A stretch of DNA of 64,000 bases from Cryptomeria japonica (taxonomy: Eukaryota; Streptophyta; Pinopsida; Cupressales; Cupressaceae): contig NC_081406.1 in assembly GCF_030272615.1 (NCBI RefSeq), forward strand, positions 240,796,422-240,860,421, in the 5' to 3' direction. The translations under genes were made by a program, and so were the position numbers. This document shows, one piece after another, positions 22,720-32,636 of this stretch. Under the pieces are notes generated by a model that was not told the DNA's origin, ran no database searches, and worked only from the letters and a program-made list of their open reading frames with translations. The number at the start of each line of letters is the position of its first letter. Positions within the stretch are counted from its first letter, which is position 1.

Positions 22720-24818
22720 ACGGGCATACACGTTTGTTATTTTTCTTAGGATTTGATTGTCTAATAGTTTGTTTTGATAAGTGATCAAAAGTCAATTTCA
22801 AGGCAATAGAGTGATATGATACTAAAAGAGAATTCAAGTGTTTAAAAGTTTGCAAGTTTTTCGATCTTCGGTTTAGGAGTGCAATGATGGTGATTTGATA
22901 AGAACCAAGTCTAGTAGGAACGATATATCCTATGATGTGGGACAAGATTATCCTGACCAAACATTTTAGTTTCATGATAAAGGATGATTGATCCTGATGA
23001 GAAACTATGTTTGAGTGATCAGTTTACCAAAGAGGGTCATAATGCACATTGAGATGTTTAGATCTTGAACTTGTTGGGGGTGAGCACTTTGAAAATATTG
23101 AGGTGTTTATGTTCTTAGAGTCTGATTTTGACGGATGATAACTTGACCAAGAAAACAAAGGAGACAATCCAAGCACAAAATAACAGATAACAAGTGTTTA
23201 TGTTTATGACAAATTGATCAGGTAGAAATGAAAAATCTGAAACAGGCATGCAGGACACAACTCTGGACTGACAAATGCAAGCTTTCGTACGACAGGATAT
23301 GCAGCTTAGAACGACCAAACTTACAAGACCATATGACCAATCATAAATTTCATATAAAAAAATGTTTTTCGTACGACACAGAATGTTGTGTAGTAAGATG
23401 AAAGATTTTGTGTAGTACTACACAAGATGCTGTGTAGTATGGCAAAAGATTTTGTGTAGTACTACATAAGATGAAGTGTAATATGACAAAAGATTCTGTG
23501 TAGTACTACACAAGATGTTGTGTAGTATGAAAAAAGATGTTGTGTAGTACTACACAAGATGTTATGTAGTACGACAATAGATTCTATGTAGTAGGACAAA
23601 AGATTCTGTGTAGTACAACAAAAGATTTTGTGTCGTATGACAAAAGATTTTGTATAGTACGACAAAATATTCTATGTAGTACGCCACAAGATGCTGTGTA
23701 GTACAAAAAAATATTTTATATAAATAGGTTCGTATGACAGAGAACCTAACTCGTATGACAGATAACCAAACAGAAATAAAAAAATGTTTGTTTGGTTGAA
23801 TTTTTGATAATTGAAGTTTAATGTTTTGCTTATGTCTTCCAGTTTTTCGATGTCTGATTTGTCGATTTAGGGATGAATACACGACAAACACATAATATGA
23901 TAAGTAACTCCAAGCATGCTAAGCCCTAAGGAAGTTGGCTGAGAATGAAAACCTTTGCTTGTTGACTTAGGTACACACCTAATAGCTAATCAGAATACGG
24001 TCATTGAGTCTCACGCAATGGATTCTCAATGCCGTATTATCTGAATCCAAACGCTAATGGGGGCACGATATCGCAAGTGTCTTGGGAGAGTTACTATCTC
24101 TCTTGCACAAAGATTATCACCCTTTAGGAGGTGAATCGGGTAGCTTCTATTTTAACCGGCACTAGTAAGGGATCCGTTCAATGCGTCGGGGTATAAACTC
24201 AATTAAGAGGTCTCCCAGCCTTGAAAACCAAGGTTTGATATACCCGAAGGTACGAAGGAGAGCTATTCTCGAGCACTGTCGTTGCTTTGATTTTCATCAA
24301 AAACACATTTATTTTATAGTGGGTTGGATTACTTGGCATTAGTCATTCCCACTTAGGTCGTTCCCCTCTTACCGACTTTAATGGCTAAGAGTTATTACTC
24401 CTCGGGAGGGCAGGCCTGCTAAGGAAATGCACTAATGAAAGAAAAAGATGAGTCTATCTTTCTAATCACCTAAGAAAGGTGAGAGCATACTTGCCTATCA
24501 TCAAAGACACAAAATACATGATTGTTCATTTCCTTTAGCAAAATTGAAGTGCTCCTAGAAAACTTTAATGAATACATAAAGTTTAGTAGGATTCATAGGC
24601 AACCTGCAAAATAGATCCATTAGTAGTCATTGATTGGTTTTTGAATTATGTCTTTGACAAACGTATCTTTGTCAATCGTCCTACATAAAAGAGTTAGGCT
24701 ACCAAAAAGATCACAAACAAACCAGGGTTAGCATTAGTGAAGTTCGGATAAAAATTAAAAAAAACCCTGACCTACAGTCTGTTAAAAAACATAGAGACAA
24801 AGACTCGTACGACATGAT
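22720..24818 (-). other. 5' untranslated region of element D
   Basis: About 2.1 kb between the 5' LTR and gag without a coding frame. It contains a minisatellite (23340-23760). Around 23930-24440 there is a more GC-balanced segment (for example CGGGGTATAAACTCAATT) with no gene seen. Confidence 0.6.
23340..23760. repeat. self-complementary minisatellite in the 5' UTR of element D
   Basis: About ten imperfect units built on TGTGTAGTACTACACAAGAT and ATGACAAAAGATTTTG. TGTGTAGTACTACACA is a perfect palindrome, so the leader RNA could fold into repeated hairpins. The array gives spurious open frames on the minus strand (23462-23891). Confidence 0.75.
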
Positions 24819-25814
24819 TTATCGCCTCCTAGTAAATGCGAGCATGAATTTTGCTCTCAGATCTTGGTATGCAAACTCCAGTGACTTGATTACACTTAAA
24901 TTGGGGATTTAAATGATGAAGATGCATGATCTAGCAATGATAGCATGATCAAGCTACATGATTTTATGATTATTCTAGAAAATAAGCTAGAATGAAGATG
25001 CAATTAAGCTAAGATTTGAACATGATAACAATGCTTGAAATGATAAACTAGAAGCTAGATTCCTATATTAACAATGCTTGAATGCAAATGAGATGAATCA
25101 ATCGGAATGCAAAATGATATGAAATTGGGACCCTTTGTGCTCCAAAATTTGGTCTATTTATAGGATTTTCCAAGGCTAAGGGTGAGGTGGCAGGAATCAA
25201 CGGTTGAGATTTGATCTGAAGATATCAATGGTTAAAGTGGAGGTGGGTTGAGAAGAGGTTGGATGAAAGGAGACAATTGGAGGTAGGTAGGAGAAGGGGT
25301 TAGATGAAAGGGAACAATGTCATCTCCATGGTGACAAGTGTCAAGAGGCTTCTAGAATAGGTTAGATGAAAGGGAACACTTAGTGACAAGTGTCACAAGG
25401 TTTTGCTCATGAGAGGGCAAAGTATTCAAGGAAAGGGGACATGGGTAAATGGAATGGGTTAGGTTTAGAAGGGGTTAGGTTAGGTGGTTAAAAGGTAGGA
25501 GGATTTGAATTTAAAAATTCAAATAATAGGAAAAGGCTAATTAATTTCAACAACTCATGAATTTGATTTGTTTTAATTAATTAGGGGATTTAGAAGAAAT
25601 GATTTTGATGGGGGGAATTAATTAATTTAAATTAATTAATTAAAGAGGATTATTGGAATGAACCTATTAAATAAATTCTTAGATTTATTAATAAGTAGAT
25701 GAAAAGGGGAAGTTAATCAAATTGCTTAGTGAATTCAATTAAATTAGGGAGGGAGATTAATTAAATAATTGCTTATTTAATTAATTATCTTCAAACCATT
25801 TTTAGGTGTGTACA
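24819..25814 (-). repeat. 5' LTR of element D
   Basis: About 996 bp, direct copy of 12778-13772 with roughly 5-7% differences by eye, many of them C/T or G/A. In minus orientation it begins TGTACACACC. Outer flank is GTGATAAATT. Confidence 0.85.
25155..25162 (-). promoter_or_regulatory. TATA box of the element D 5' LTR
   Basis: TATAAATA in minus orientation, conserved in the other LTR at 13113-13120. It is about 650 bp from the LTR start and lies upstream of the likely transcribed region. Confidence 0.4.
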
Positions 25815-27237
25815 GTGATAAATTTGAATTCTTAAAATCATCCAAAACTCACATGAAAAATGATTTTCTATTTTTACACATTATTTTTTAAAAACATTTT
25901 AATTACATTAAACTATATTTAATATTAATATATATAAATTGTTGGTTTTTATTGAAATATAAATAGCAAATAATATACTAAACCTATTTAATTATACATA
26001 ATAATTTTTTTAAATATATATAATTTTAAAATATTTCTATTATTTTAAATTATTTTTAATATATTTATAAGATTATTAAATATTATTATATAAATAAAAA
26101 TTAATATAAAAAGATATACATTTATAAGTGTTCATTTGAATTATTTTTTATTAAAATATTGCATGTTTGAAAATTTTTAAATTAACACGGTCCTGAAGGT
26201 CAAGTAAGAAGCCGCGTCACGCCACCAAACCAAATTGTCCGGAAGTTGAGTCTGACAGAAATGAGTTAAATAAATATAGACAACGGAAATGAAAGTTAGA
26301 AAACGGAATTTTTCAATTTTAAACGAGATTATTTAAAAACAAAATAGTACAACCGTTGGGACCCGGGAATAGAATATTCGAAGCTCGTGGAAGAAGAAAA
26401 TGATTCGCATGGCCAATAGAAACCAAAAGTGTTCAACGTCCTTAAAATTCAAAATTAAAGGCTTTCTTCTATTATAGGCAATATTCTCTCTCGCACCAAG
26501 ACAACATAATTATTATAGGTAATATTCTTTTGGCCACAGCTATTCTGGTTCCAAAACAGATCTTTTGTACAACGTGATAGCGATGTGTTAGTCAATCACA
26601 GCAGTTTATTGCAAAATCGATGGTGTAAAACACGCGACTAACATGCGTGTTAGTCAATCTGTACTGTCATTTTAGAGCCAGAATAGATGCGTCCTATTCT
26701 TTCTCGCACCTAGACATTGCAATCTCCATGAGTTCGAACCACAATCTGTTAGATTCATCTTGTTGGGATAGTTTAGAGTCTTGTTCAAATAATTAATCTA
26801 TGTGGTTCAATATTTTTAGTGTTATTACATTCTTTCTTACATTACATTATTTTAAGTTTGATGGTCATTCGATTTATTTCAATATTTTTTTTAAATTTCA
26901 AATGAATCATACTAATAGTTTTATGTTTTATTTTTCAAACTTTATTCTTAATATAAAGTTTATTTTCAAGTGAGGTTAATCATGTCTTTCATTGTACTTA
27001 ATTTGAAAATAATTAAATTTCTTGTATACTTATACATGTATGTATATTTTTTTCATATTTTCTTAATTTTTATTTTTTTTGTCTATATTTTCTTGCATTC
27101 TTACGATGTTTTCATAACACCATGAATTATTACGAAGTAAGAAACCAAATTTCATTTCTCCCATGAACGTTAAGACATGCAAAAAAATTATTAAGTTTCT
27201 TCTTATTATAGCTCCTTTCGAGGTACACCAATCCTAT
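25815..27237. other. AT-rich intergenic DNA
   Basis: Very AT-rich (TATATA, AAATTATTT) with no coding frame. It includes a small island with CCGCGTCACGCCACC at about 26212 and a possible MITE at 26540-26686. Otherwise nothing seen. Confidence 0.6.
26540..26686. mobile_element. possible small MITE
   Basis: CTATTCTGGTTCCAAAA at the left is mirrored by TTTTAGAGCCAGAATAG at the right, an imperfect ~17-bp inverted repeat enclosing 147 bp. GTGTTAGTCAATC occurs twice inside. The flanks carry a repeated phrase TATTCT(C/T)TCTCGCACC(A/T)AGACA (about 26482 and 26698). No clear target duplication, so confidence is low. Confidence 0.35.
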
Positions 27238-27241
27238 ATTA

Positions 27242-27265
27242 GGGTAAGTGCACAAAGATGGTGGT
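27242..27265 (+). repeat. left TIR of element E
   Basis: GGGTAAGTGCACAAAGATGG plus TGGT. It is the inverted match of 32609-32632 with one mismatch (A versus T at the sixth base). ATTA lies directly outside. Confidence 0.85.
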
Positions 27266-28337
27266 AAAAAAGGGAGGTATCAGTGGACACTTTTTTTCTT
27301 AAATCAGGTGAACCTGAACTTGGAGGCAAAATTTGAAAGTCATCCACTCAAAATATGAATATAATCAAAGAACAAATATTGTAGTACTCTGAATCTAGTT
27401 TCCAAAATACTAAAATTTTTCAAAATTGGATAAGATTAAGGGGATCAAATCCTTCACGTACAAAAATAGACCGTGATTTTTTCTGAAAATCATAACATAG
27501 TGTCTAACATGCGCATCAAAAAAGTCATAGTTAGATTTACTATTTTGACAAATTCTTTGGCAGAAAGATAGTTAAGAGTGAGCACTAGAAGATATATTTT
27601 TTTTTGTAATTTTTTGTTGAGTATTGGTTTTTTTATGATTTTTCCAATCGAGTACATCTTTAAAATTGCGTTCATGTTTGTGCATGAAGCATAAGTTGCA
27701 CTAAAAAAATTGAAAATACAATTTTTTTTAAAAAACTGTAAAGAATCAAGTGCACTACAATAATATATAAAGTTTTTAAAATTTGGATAAGTATATTCAA
27801 AAGTTATTAAAACAATGGTGCACCTATGTCAGTGAGAACTATGGAGACACTGGTAAAAGAAATTCAATAATATTGTTATTGTTCAAATTTTTAAAAAATT
27901 ATATGGATAGAAAGCTCAGAAGATGGGTGAAAATATGGTGGCAATTTTAGAAATACCCACTTGATGAAATGTAAACTTGATGATGACAAATTCGATAAAC
28001 CAAGTTGATAAAATAAAAAACGTCAAAAATGAGGGAAATAGAGGGAAATCAAACTTTCAAACCGTAGCTTTTTCATCCAGGCCTATTTCCAAGCCTAAAC
28101 AGTCAAAAGAGTGTATGGGGTACTTATGGTATAAAAAGTGCATACGAAGTACTTATGGTGTAAGAGACGCGTACGCAATACATTTGTTTAAATTTTGGGT
28201 GTGTGTATAATATGATATTGTATATATAATATGTGTATATACATATAATATATAAAAATTATATATAAAATATAATATATTAAGTATATATATACACACA
28301 TATAATTGTATTGTCTCCCTCTCTCAAGCGCATACAA

Positions 28338-28342
28338 GGTGC

Positions 28343-28376
<34 letters not shown>

Positions 28377-28470
28377 CCCATCCCTCTCTCTCTCTCTCCC
28401 TTTCTCCCCTTCTCCCTTCCTCCATACCCCATCCCTCTCTCTCTTCTCTCCCTCCCTCCCTCCATACCCC
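28338..28470. repeat. CT microsatellite in element E
   Basis: (CT)n-rich tract with CCATACCCCATCCCTCTC inserted three times. It generates long false frames on both strands. Confidence 0.85.
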
Positions 28471-28583
28471 ACTGCAACTGTGTCTGCACTTCTATAAAAG
28501 TAAGTGAATTTATTTCTTGTCTACAACTTCCTCTTTTATTTTTATCATGTATGCTCTCCTAAGAAAATTGATTGATGGATCTG

Positions 28584-29033
28584 TGTGTATATATTGAATA
28601 GGAGGAAGAAGGGTCTGAAATTGAACCATGGGTGCATTACCGTGACAAACAAGGAAACCTGCAGCAATATTATTCTTGAATGTGTTTTTAATGAGTAGAG
28701 AAGATGTGGAAAATAGTGTCAACAAAGCAAAATGATGATTCAGACTACCTGCAATATGTTTTTTAGAAGGAAACAACCGGTAGGAAGAGAAAGAGGCAGA
28801 GTAACACAGATGATGTCCTGGAGAGTGATAGTGGTGGGTATGTGAGAGTTTCCATGCTATTACACAATGCTTGTCACCTAAAGAAATTAAAGTTTGTTGT
28901 AAGCATGGCAGTGGTAGTATATGATGATCACCACTTGTCAAAAGCCTTGGAAGGGTACATACCCATGACAGAAATCAAGTGTGTAATTCCTATAGTCGTA
29001 ATTGAGATTAGTCCTATAACCTTGCAAATTTAA
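28584..29033 (+). pseudogene. exon-like coding fragment inside element E, unidentified
   Basis: Two protein-like stretches with normal codon texture stand out from the AT-rich surroundings. The first (about 28600-28677) reads EEEGSEIEPWVHYRDKQG and ends at a TGA after QQYYS. The second (about 28713-29033) contains NDDSDYLQYVF, a TAG (CAG in origin), then RKRKRQSNTDDVLESDSGG and a longer tail to a TAA at 29031. A nuclear-localisation-like KR cluster is present. I do not recognise the protein. It could be a captured host gene piece or a decayed transposon gene. The opposite-strand frame at 28510-28941 looks like a shadow. Confidence 0.4.
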
Positions 29034-29238
29034 TAGCATCATATATTTTAGAAAGGCAATACTCTTAGGGTTAGGTCAAGCTCTTACACTTGCTTTTTAG
29101 CGAAGCCTCATTGTTTGTTTGCTTGGAGTCTCTCTTATGCTGACAATGGTCTAACTTAGCTATATAAAAACCAAACTACTGATGTTCTATTGCATGATGT
29201 TCTATTCATAACTTTAACTAATATATCATTTTATTAGC

Positions 29239-29882
29239 CCACCATATGACCCCTTAGGTGTCATTAGAGGTCATATTATTTCCTAAGAGGTCATATGGTG
29301 TCCTATGACCCCTTAGGACACCATATGACCCCTTAAGACATCATACGACCCATAACAATACCATGTGGTGTCCTAAGGGGTCATAGGATGCCATATGACC
29401 CCTCAGGACACCATATGACCCATAATAGCATTATATGGTGTTCTAAAGGGTCATATAGTGTCCTATGACCCCTTACGATACCATATGGTGTCGTTATGTG
29501 TCTTATGGTGTCCTATGACCCCTAAGACACCTTATGACCCATAACGACACCCTAACAACACCATATAGTGTGATTAGGGGTCATATGGTGTCCTAAGGGG
29601 TCATATGGTCTCCAACAACCCCTTAGGACTCCATATGGTGTTGTTATGGGTCGTATGGTGTCCTAAAAGGTCATATAGTGTTCTATGACCCCTCAAGACA
29701 TCATTTGGTGTCATTATGGGTTGTATGGTGTGCTAAGGGGTCATGTGGTGTCCTATGACCCCTTAGGACTCCATATGACCTCTTATGCATTGTTTTGGGT
29801 CATATGGTATCCTAAGGAGTCATATGGTGTCCTATGACCCCTTAGGACACATCCATGGATCCCTAGGATACCATATGACCCC
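29239..29882. repeat. second palindromic satellite array, inside element E
   Basis: About 640 bp of the same unit as at 2140-4432 (GGGGTCATATGGTGTCCTA and its reverse complement), more diverged and without a clear higher-order period. It ends directly at a CT-rich tract. Confidence 0.88.
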
Positions 29883-29940
29883 TCTCCCTCCCCTCTCTCT
29901 CTCTCTGCCTCTCTCCTCTTCTCCCTTCCTCCATACCCCT

Positions 29941-29975
<35 letters not shown>

Positions 29976-30028
29976 TGCCTCCCTCCCTCCCTCTCTCCCT
30001 CTCTCTCTCTCTGTCTCTCTCTCTGCCT
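29882..30028. repeat. CT-rich tract next to the satellite array
   Basis: CTCTCTCTC runs with CCTCC and TGCCT interruptions. It abuts the array as in copy 1. Confidence 0.85.
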
Positions 30029-30213
30029 ATTAGTTCGCTACCCTGCCATAACATTTTTGTGGCTTAAAAGCGCGTACACACTACTTATTAGTACAAAGTA
30101 GAAAGAAAAAATACGGTTGGGCTTGCCAACATTTTATGGACTAACAACATGCATGCGGTTATTAAGATAGCGCATATGGGGTACTCAGACATAGTTTTAT
30201 TTTCCCAAGAGCC

Positions 30214-30248
30214 TCAACGACCTCAAAATAAGTTTTTGAGGTCGTTGA
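30214..30248. repeat. 15-bp perfect hairpin in element E
   Basis: TCAACGACCTCAAAA at 30214-30228 is exactly complementary to TTTTGAGGTCGTTGA at 30234-30248, with a 5-base loop. A run of T is not present, so this does not look like a terminator. Confidence 0.7.
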
Positions 30249-31107
30249 AGGGCCCACTCCAGCCGTGTCTACACTTCTATCAATGTTTTATACATAGAAG
30301 CAAGTGAACTTTTTGTTTTTGCATGATTTCCAAATGATTGAATTGTTGTTCTTATTAGTTTTGTCAATATTATTGTCATTGTTTAATAGTTTGATTCAAA
30401 AAAATAATGATAAGATAATGATTGTTTAATAGTTTGATCCATGGGTGAATCAGGTGCCTTCAACAAATCCACATAGCTCAATGACCGTTGTACATGTAGA
30501 ATAGACAAAAAACACTAATTAACCTACAAACCCCAACTAATACTTGATTTCAACATTTTCAAACAATTGTACAACTAAAAATGTGTTCAATTACTTTCTT
30601 CCCACGGTTTGGCGTATTAACAAAATTAACATGAGATATTAGTACAGATAATATATTAAACATAATTTAAAAAAGCTAAAATTAAATGACTTGCATAGTC
30701 CATCAAAACCATACATAAAAACGATTGTACAAAATATGATACCATATAGCCTTGTAGGCCAAAATCAATCGCTGAGAGTGTGATGTCATCAATCTAGGAC
30801 ATTTGGTCCCGTGTCAACACCTACAAACCAAAAATTGGACCAAGCATTAAAGATAGTATATCTTGTAAAAAGTTTGAACTCAAAGTGTACTATTCTATTT
30901 TAACATGTTACAAAATTTATACCTTAGGCATTGAAGTTGTAGCTATAGTAACTAGGGGAGGAGTATAGGATACCACTGTTGCATCTTGAAATGCTTATTA
31001 TTTGTCTCAATTTAAATCGATGTATAAATAAGAATTTATTTATGTAATTACAAATTTAAAGTGACCAATAAATAAAATGCTATGAATTCAAATCAACACC
31101 CCTATGT

Positions 31108-32238
31108 CTATTGCTGATGGCCAAACACCATGTCCATCAACTCATCCGTCAGCATAAAATCCTCAATCGTGCAGGCCTGACATCTACTCCCACAAATCAT
31201 GCATGAATGAGATGTGGATCCATTTGTACCGGTTGCATCATCTATCCCCGAGAAACTGACACACATATGCTGAATGGGCTCTATGTCGCCACCTGGAGCA
31301 ACTAATGACTCATCATCCAGTACAATAGGGTGTGCTAATGACATCCCATGCTGGATGATGGCACCAGCCAATGTTGTGGTTTCCTGAAGAGTCTGTAGCT
31401 CCATCGACTCTTTCAGCTCTACTGGGACAACCTGATGCACCTTGGGTTTGGGTGCTAGGGGGCGATGACTCTCTAGGAATAATCGCCTACGAGCTCTAGG
31501 TCTATCTTGGGCAAAGCTACCACCTCTGCCATGGAACTCTCTCATGTCAAAATAGTTTGGCCGCACATTGAGCACAAACTCACAGTATACTTTTCTCAAA
31601 AAATACAATGGCACCTGATAATTATTACAAGGTGCATCATCAAAGACCATCCACCACCTCTACCAAAAAATATTCTTCATCTACACACTGGTACACCAAT
31701 GTATGGTAAACCTCTTTGCATTAAGAGGTAACAAATGACCATTTTTAGGATCAACAAAAAGGGCACATATTTGTTGTTTACTAATCTTTTTGTTTTTAAC
31801 TCCCTTGTATGATAACTCATCAGCAGAGTATGTACGAGACCTATCCCTAAAGTTTCCCCATTTGGTAATTTGTGTGGAAACAACTATGGCCCCACTAGAT
31901 AATATTTCTAGGCTAATGGCAAGGGATTTATGATTCTCAAGTTCGGATGTTTTCAATTAATCAATTAGTCTATTGATTTTAGACGTATTTTGCCCTAACT
32001 GATTAATTAATTGCTCCTATGTTTCAGGTGTGTGGTCAAAAGGAGGAATTGGGGGTGTATCTTGTGGATTTTCAAGAGGTGCATTTTGTTGTTCTTATTG
32101 TGGATTAGAAGAATTTAGTTTTTGAAACAAAAAATGAAAAAACCTAATCAAAATTAATGAAATTTAATTCAAAATATAAAACAAATTGAACAAACGGGAA
32201 AGAAAGACAAAAATTAACAAAAACTAACCTTGATCCAT
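31108..32238 (-). pseudogene. unknown spliced ORF of DNA element E
   Basis: Start ATG at 32238-32236; a 10-base exon 1 (MDQ plus one base) ends at a GTTAGT donor. A 135-base intron runs to an AG at 32095-32094, and exon 2 (32093-31108) continues in phase to a TAA after FGHQQ. Including the intron joint, about 331 codons. Four in-frame stops lie at 32019 (TAG), 31959 (TAA), 31683 (TAG) and 31662 (TAG). All are explained by C-to-T changes from CAG or CAA, and there is no frameshift. Mid-protein there is an Arg-rich stretch (RPRARRR). Near the C-terminus, CMICGSRCQAC could bind zinc. The middle segment (NGHLLPLNAKRFTIHW) is well formed. I do not recognise the family. As the only sizeable ORF between the TIRs, it may be the transposase or an accessory protein. 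Confidence 0.55.
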
Positions 32239-32394
32239 AGTATCTGGAGGAGAAATGTGGCACCCCATTCGCGGTTTGGAGGAGAAATATGGCACCCTAT
32301 TCGCGGTTTGGCAAAAAAAATGAAGGAAAAACGTGGTTGTCATGGGAAAATAAGACCCAGTTTTTTTAAAAAAAATTTTTTTGATAGGTACTAT

Positions 32395-32575
32395 GTATGC
32401 AGTTCTTTAAGGCTTATTAGTGTGTACGCGCTCATTTTCCTAAAGGTAGCGCGTACGCGCTCCTTTTCCTAAAGTTAGCGCGTACGCACTACCTTTTCCA
32501 AGCTTGGGAACAATGGACCTAAGCGCGCACGCGATGACTTCAAATTTTATAACTGAGTACACGCTGCTTGTTTTT
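32395..32575. repeat. GCGTACGC-type subterminal repeats of element E
   Basis: TAGCGCGTACGCGCTCCTTTTCCTAAAG-type units occur about four times (GTGTACGCGCTC, GCGCGTACGCGCTC, GCGCGTACGCAC, GCGCGCACGCGAT). Similar words occur at about 28168 (ACGCGTACGCAAT) and 30069 (GCGCGTACACAC). They lie within 240 bp of the right TIR and stand out in AT-rich DNA. They may be transposase sites. Confidence 0.5.
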
Positions 32576-32608
32576 CCATGTCTATTTTGGGTGGTGTCCA
32601 CTTTTCTG

Positions 32609-32632
32609 ACCACCATCTTTGTGCACATACCC
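32609..32632 (-). repeat. right TIR of element E
   Basis: In minus orientation GGGTATGTGCACAAAGATGG plus TGGT, with a further partial match (GTGGACAC) after a small gap. ATTA lies directly outside at 32633-32636. Confidence 0.85.
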
Positions 32633-32636
32633 ATTA

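Larger units (their letters stand above)
12778..25814 (-). mobile_element. Tat-lineage Ty3/Gypsy retrotransposon D, nearly full length, decayed
   Basis: Two direct ~1 kb LTRs (24819-25814 upstream and 12778-13772 downstream on the minus strand, roughly 95% alike by eye) enclose gag, protease, a G-patch linker, RT, RNase H, a second RNase H, integrase and long untranslated regions. The extra RNase H between the RT-RNase H and the integrase is the hallmark of the Tat/Ogre lineage. Flanks GCGAT (left) and GTGAT (right) may be a 5-bp target duplication with one C-to-T change. From 22670 to 15969 almost everything lies in one minus-strand frame broken mainly by stops, plus frameshifts in gag and in the integrase tail. 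Confidence 0.88.
27242..32632. mobile_element. 5.4 kb DNA transposon E with TIRs and internal satellite
   Basis: The two ends are inverted copies of a 24-bp repeat beginning GGGTA-GTGCACAAAGATGG, with one mismatch. ATTA flanks both sides directly (27238-27241 and 32633-32636), a likely target duplication. The contents, left to right, are an AT-rich subterminal region (shared with copy 1 at 5000-5843), a CT microsatellite, exon-like sequence (28584-29033), a satellite array (29239-29882), a CT tract, GCGTACGC-rich repeats and an unknown spliced ORF on the minus strand (31108-32238). No familiar transposase motif was seen. The GGG start suggests PIF/Harbinger, but that family has a 3-bp TWA duplication, so I leave the superfamily open. 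Confidence 0.75.

Noticed and set aside
23462-23891. Tyr/Val-rich minus-strand frames
   Set aside because: Generated by the TGTGTAGTACTACACA minisatellite.
28188-28562. Arg/Glu-rich and Ser/Leu/Pro-rich frames
   Set aside because: Products of the CT microsatellite.
28510-28941. 143-codon minus-strand frame
   Set aside because: Opposite of the more protein-like plus-strand stretches; composition not convincing. Not excluded entirely.
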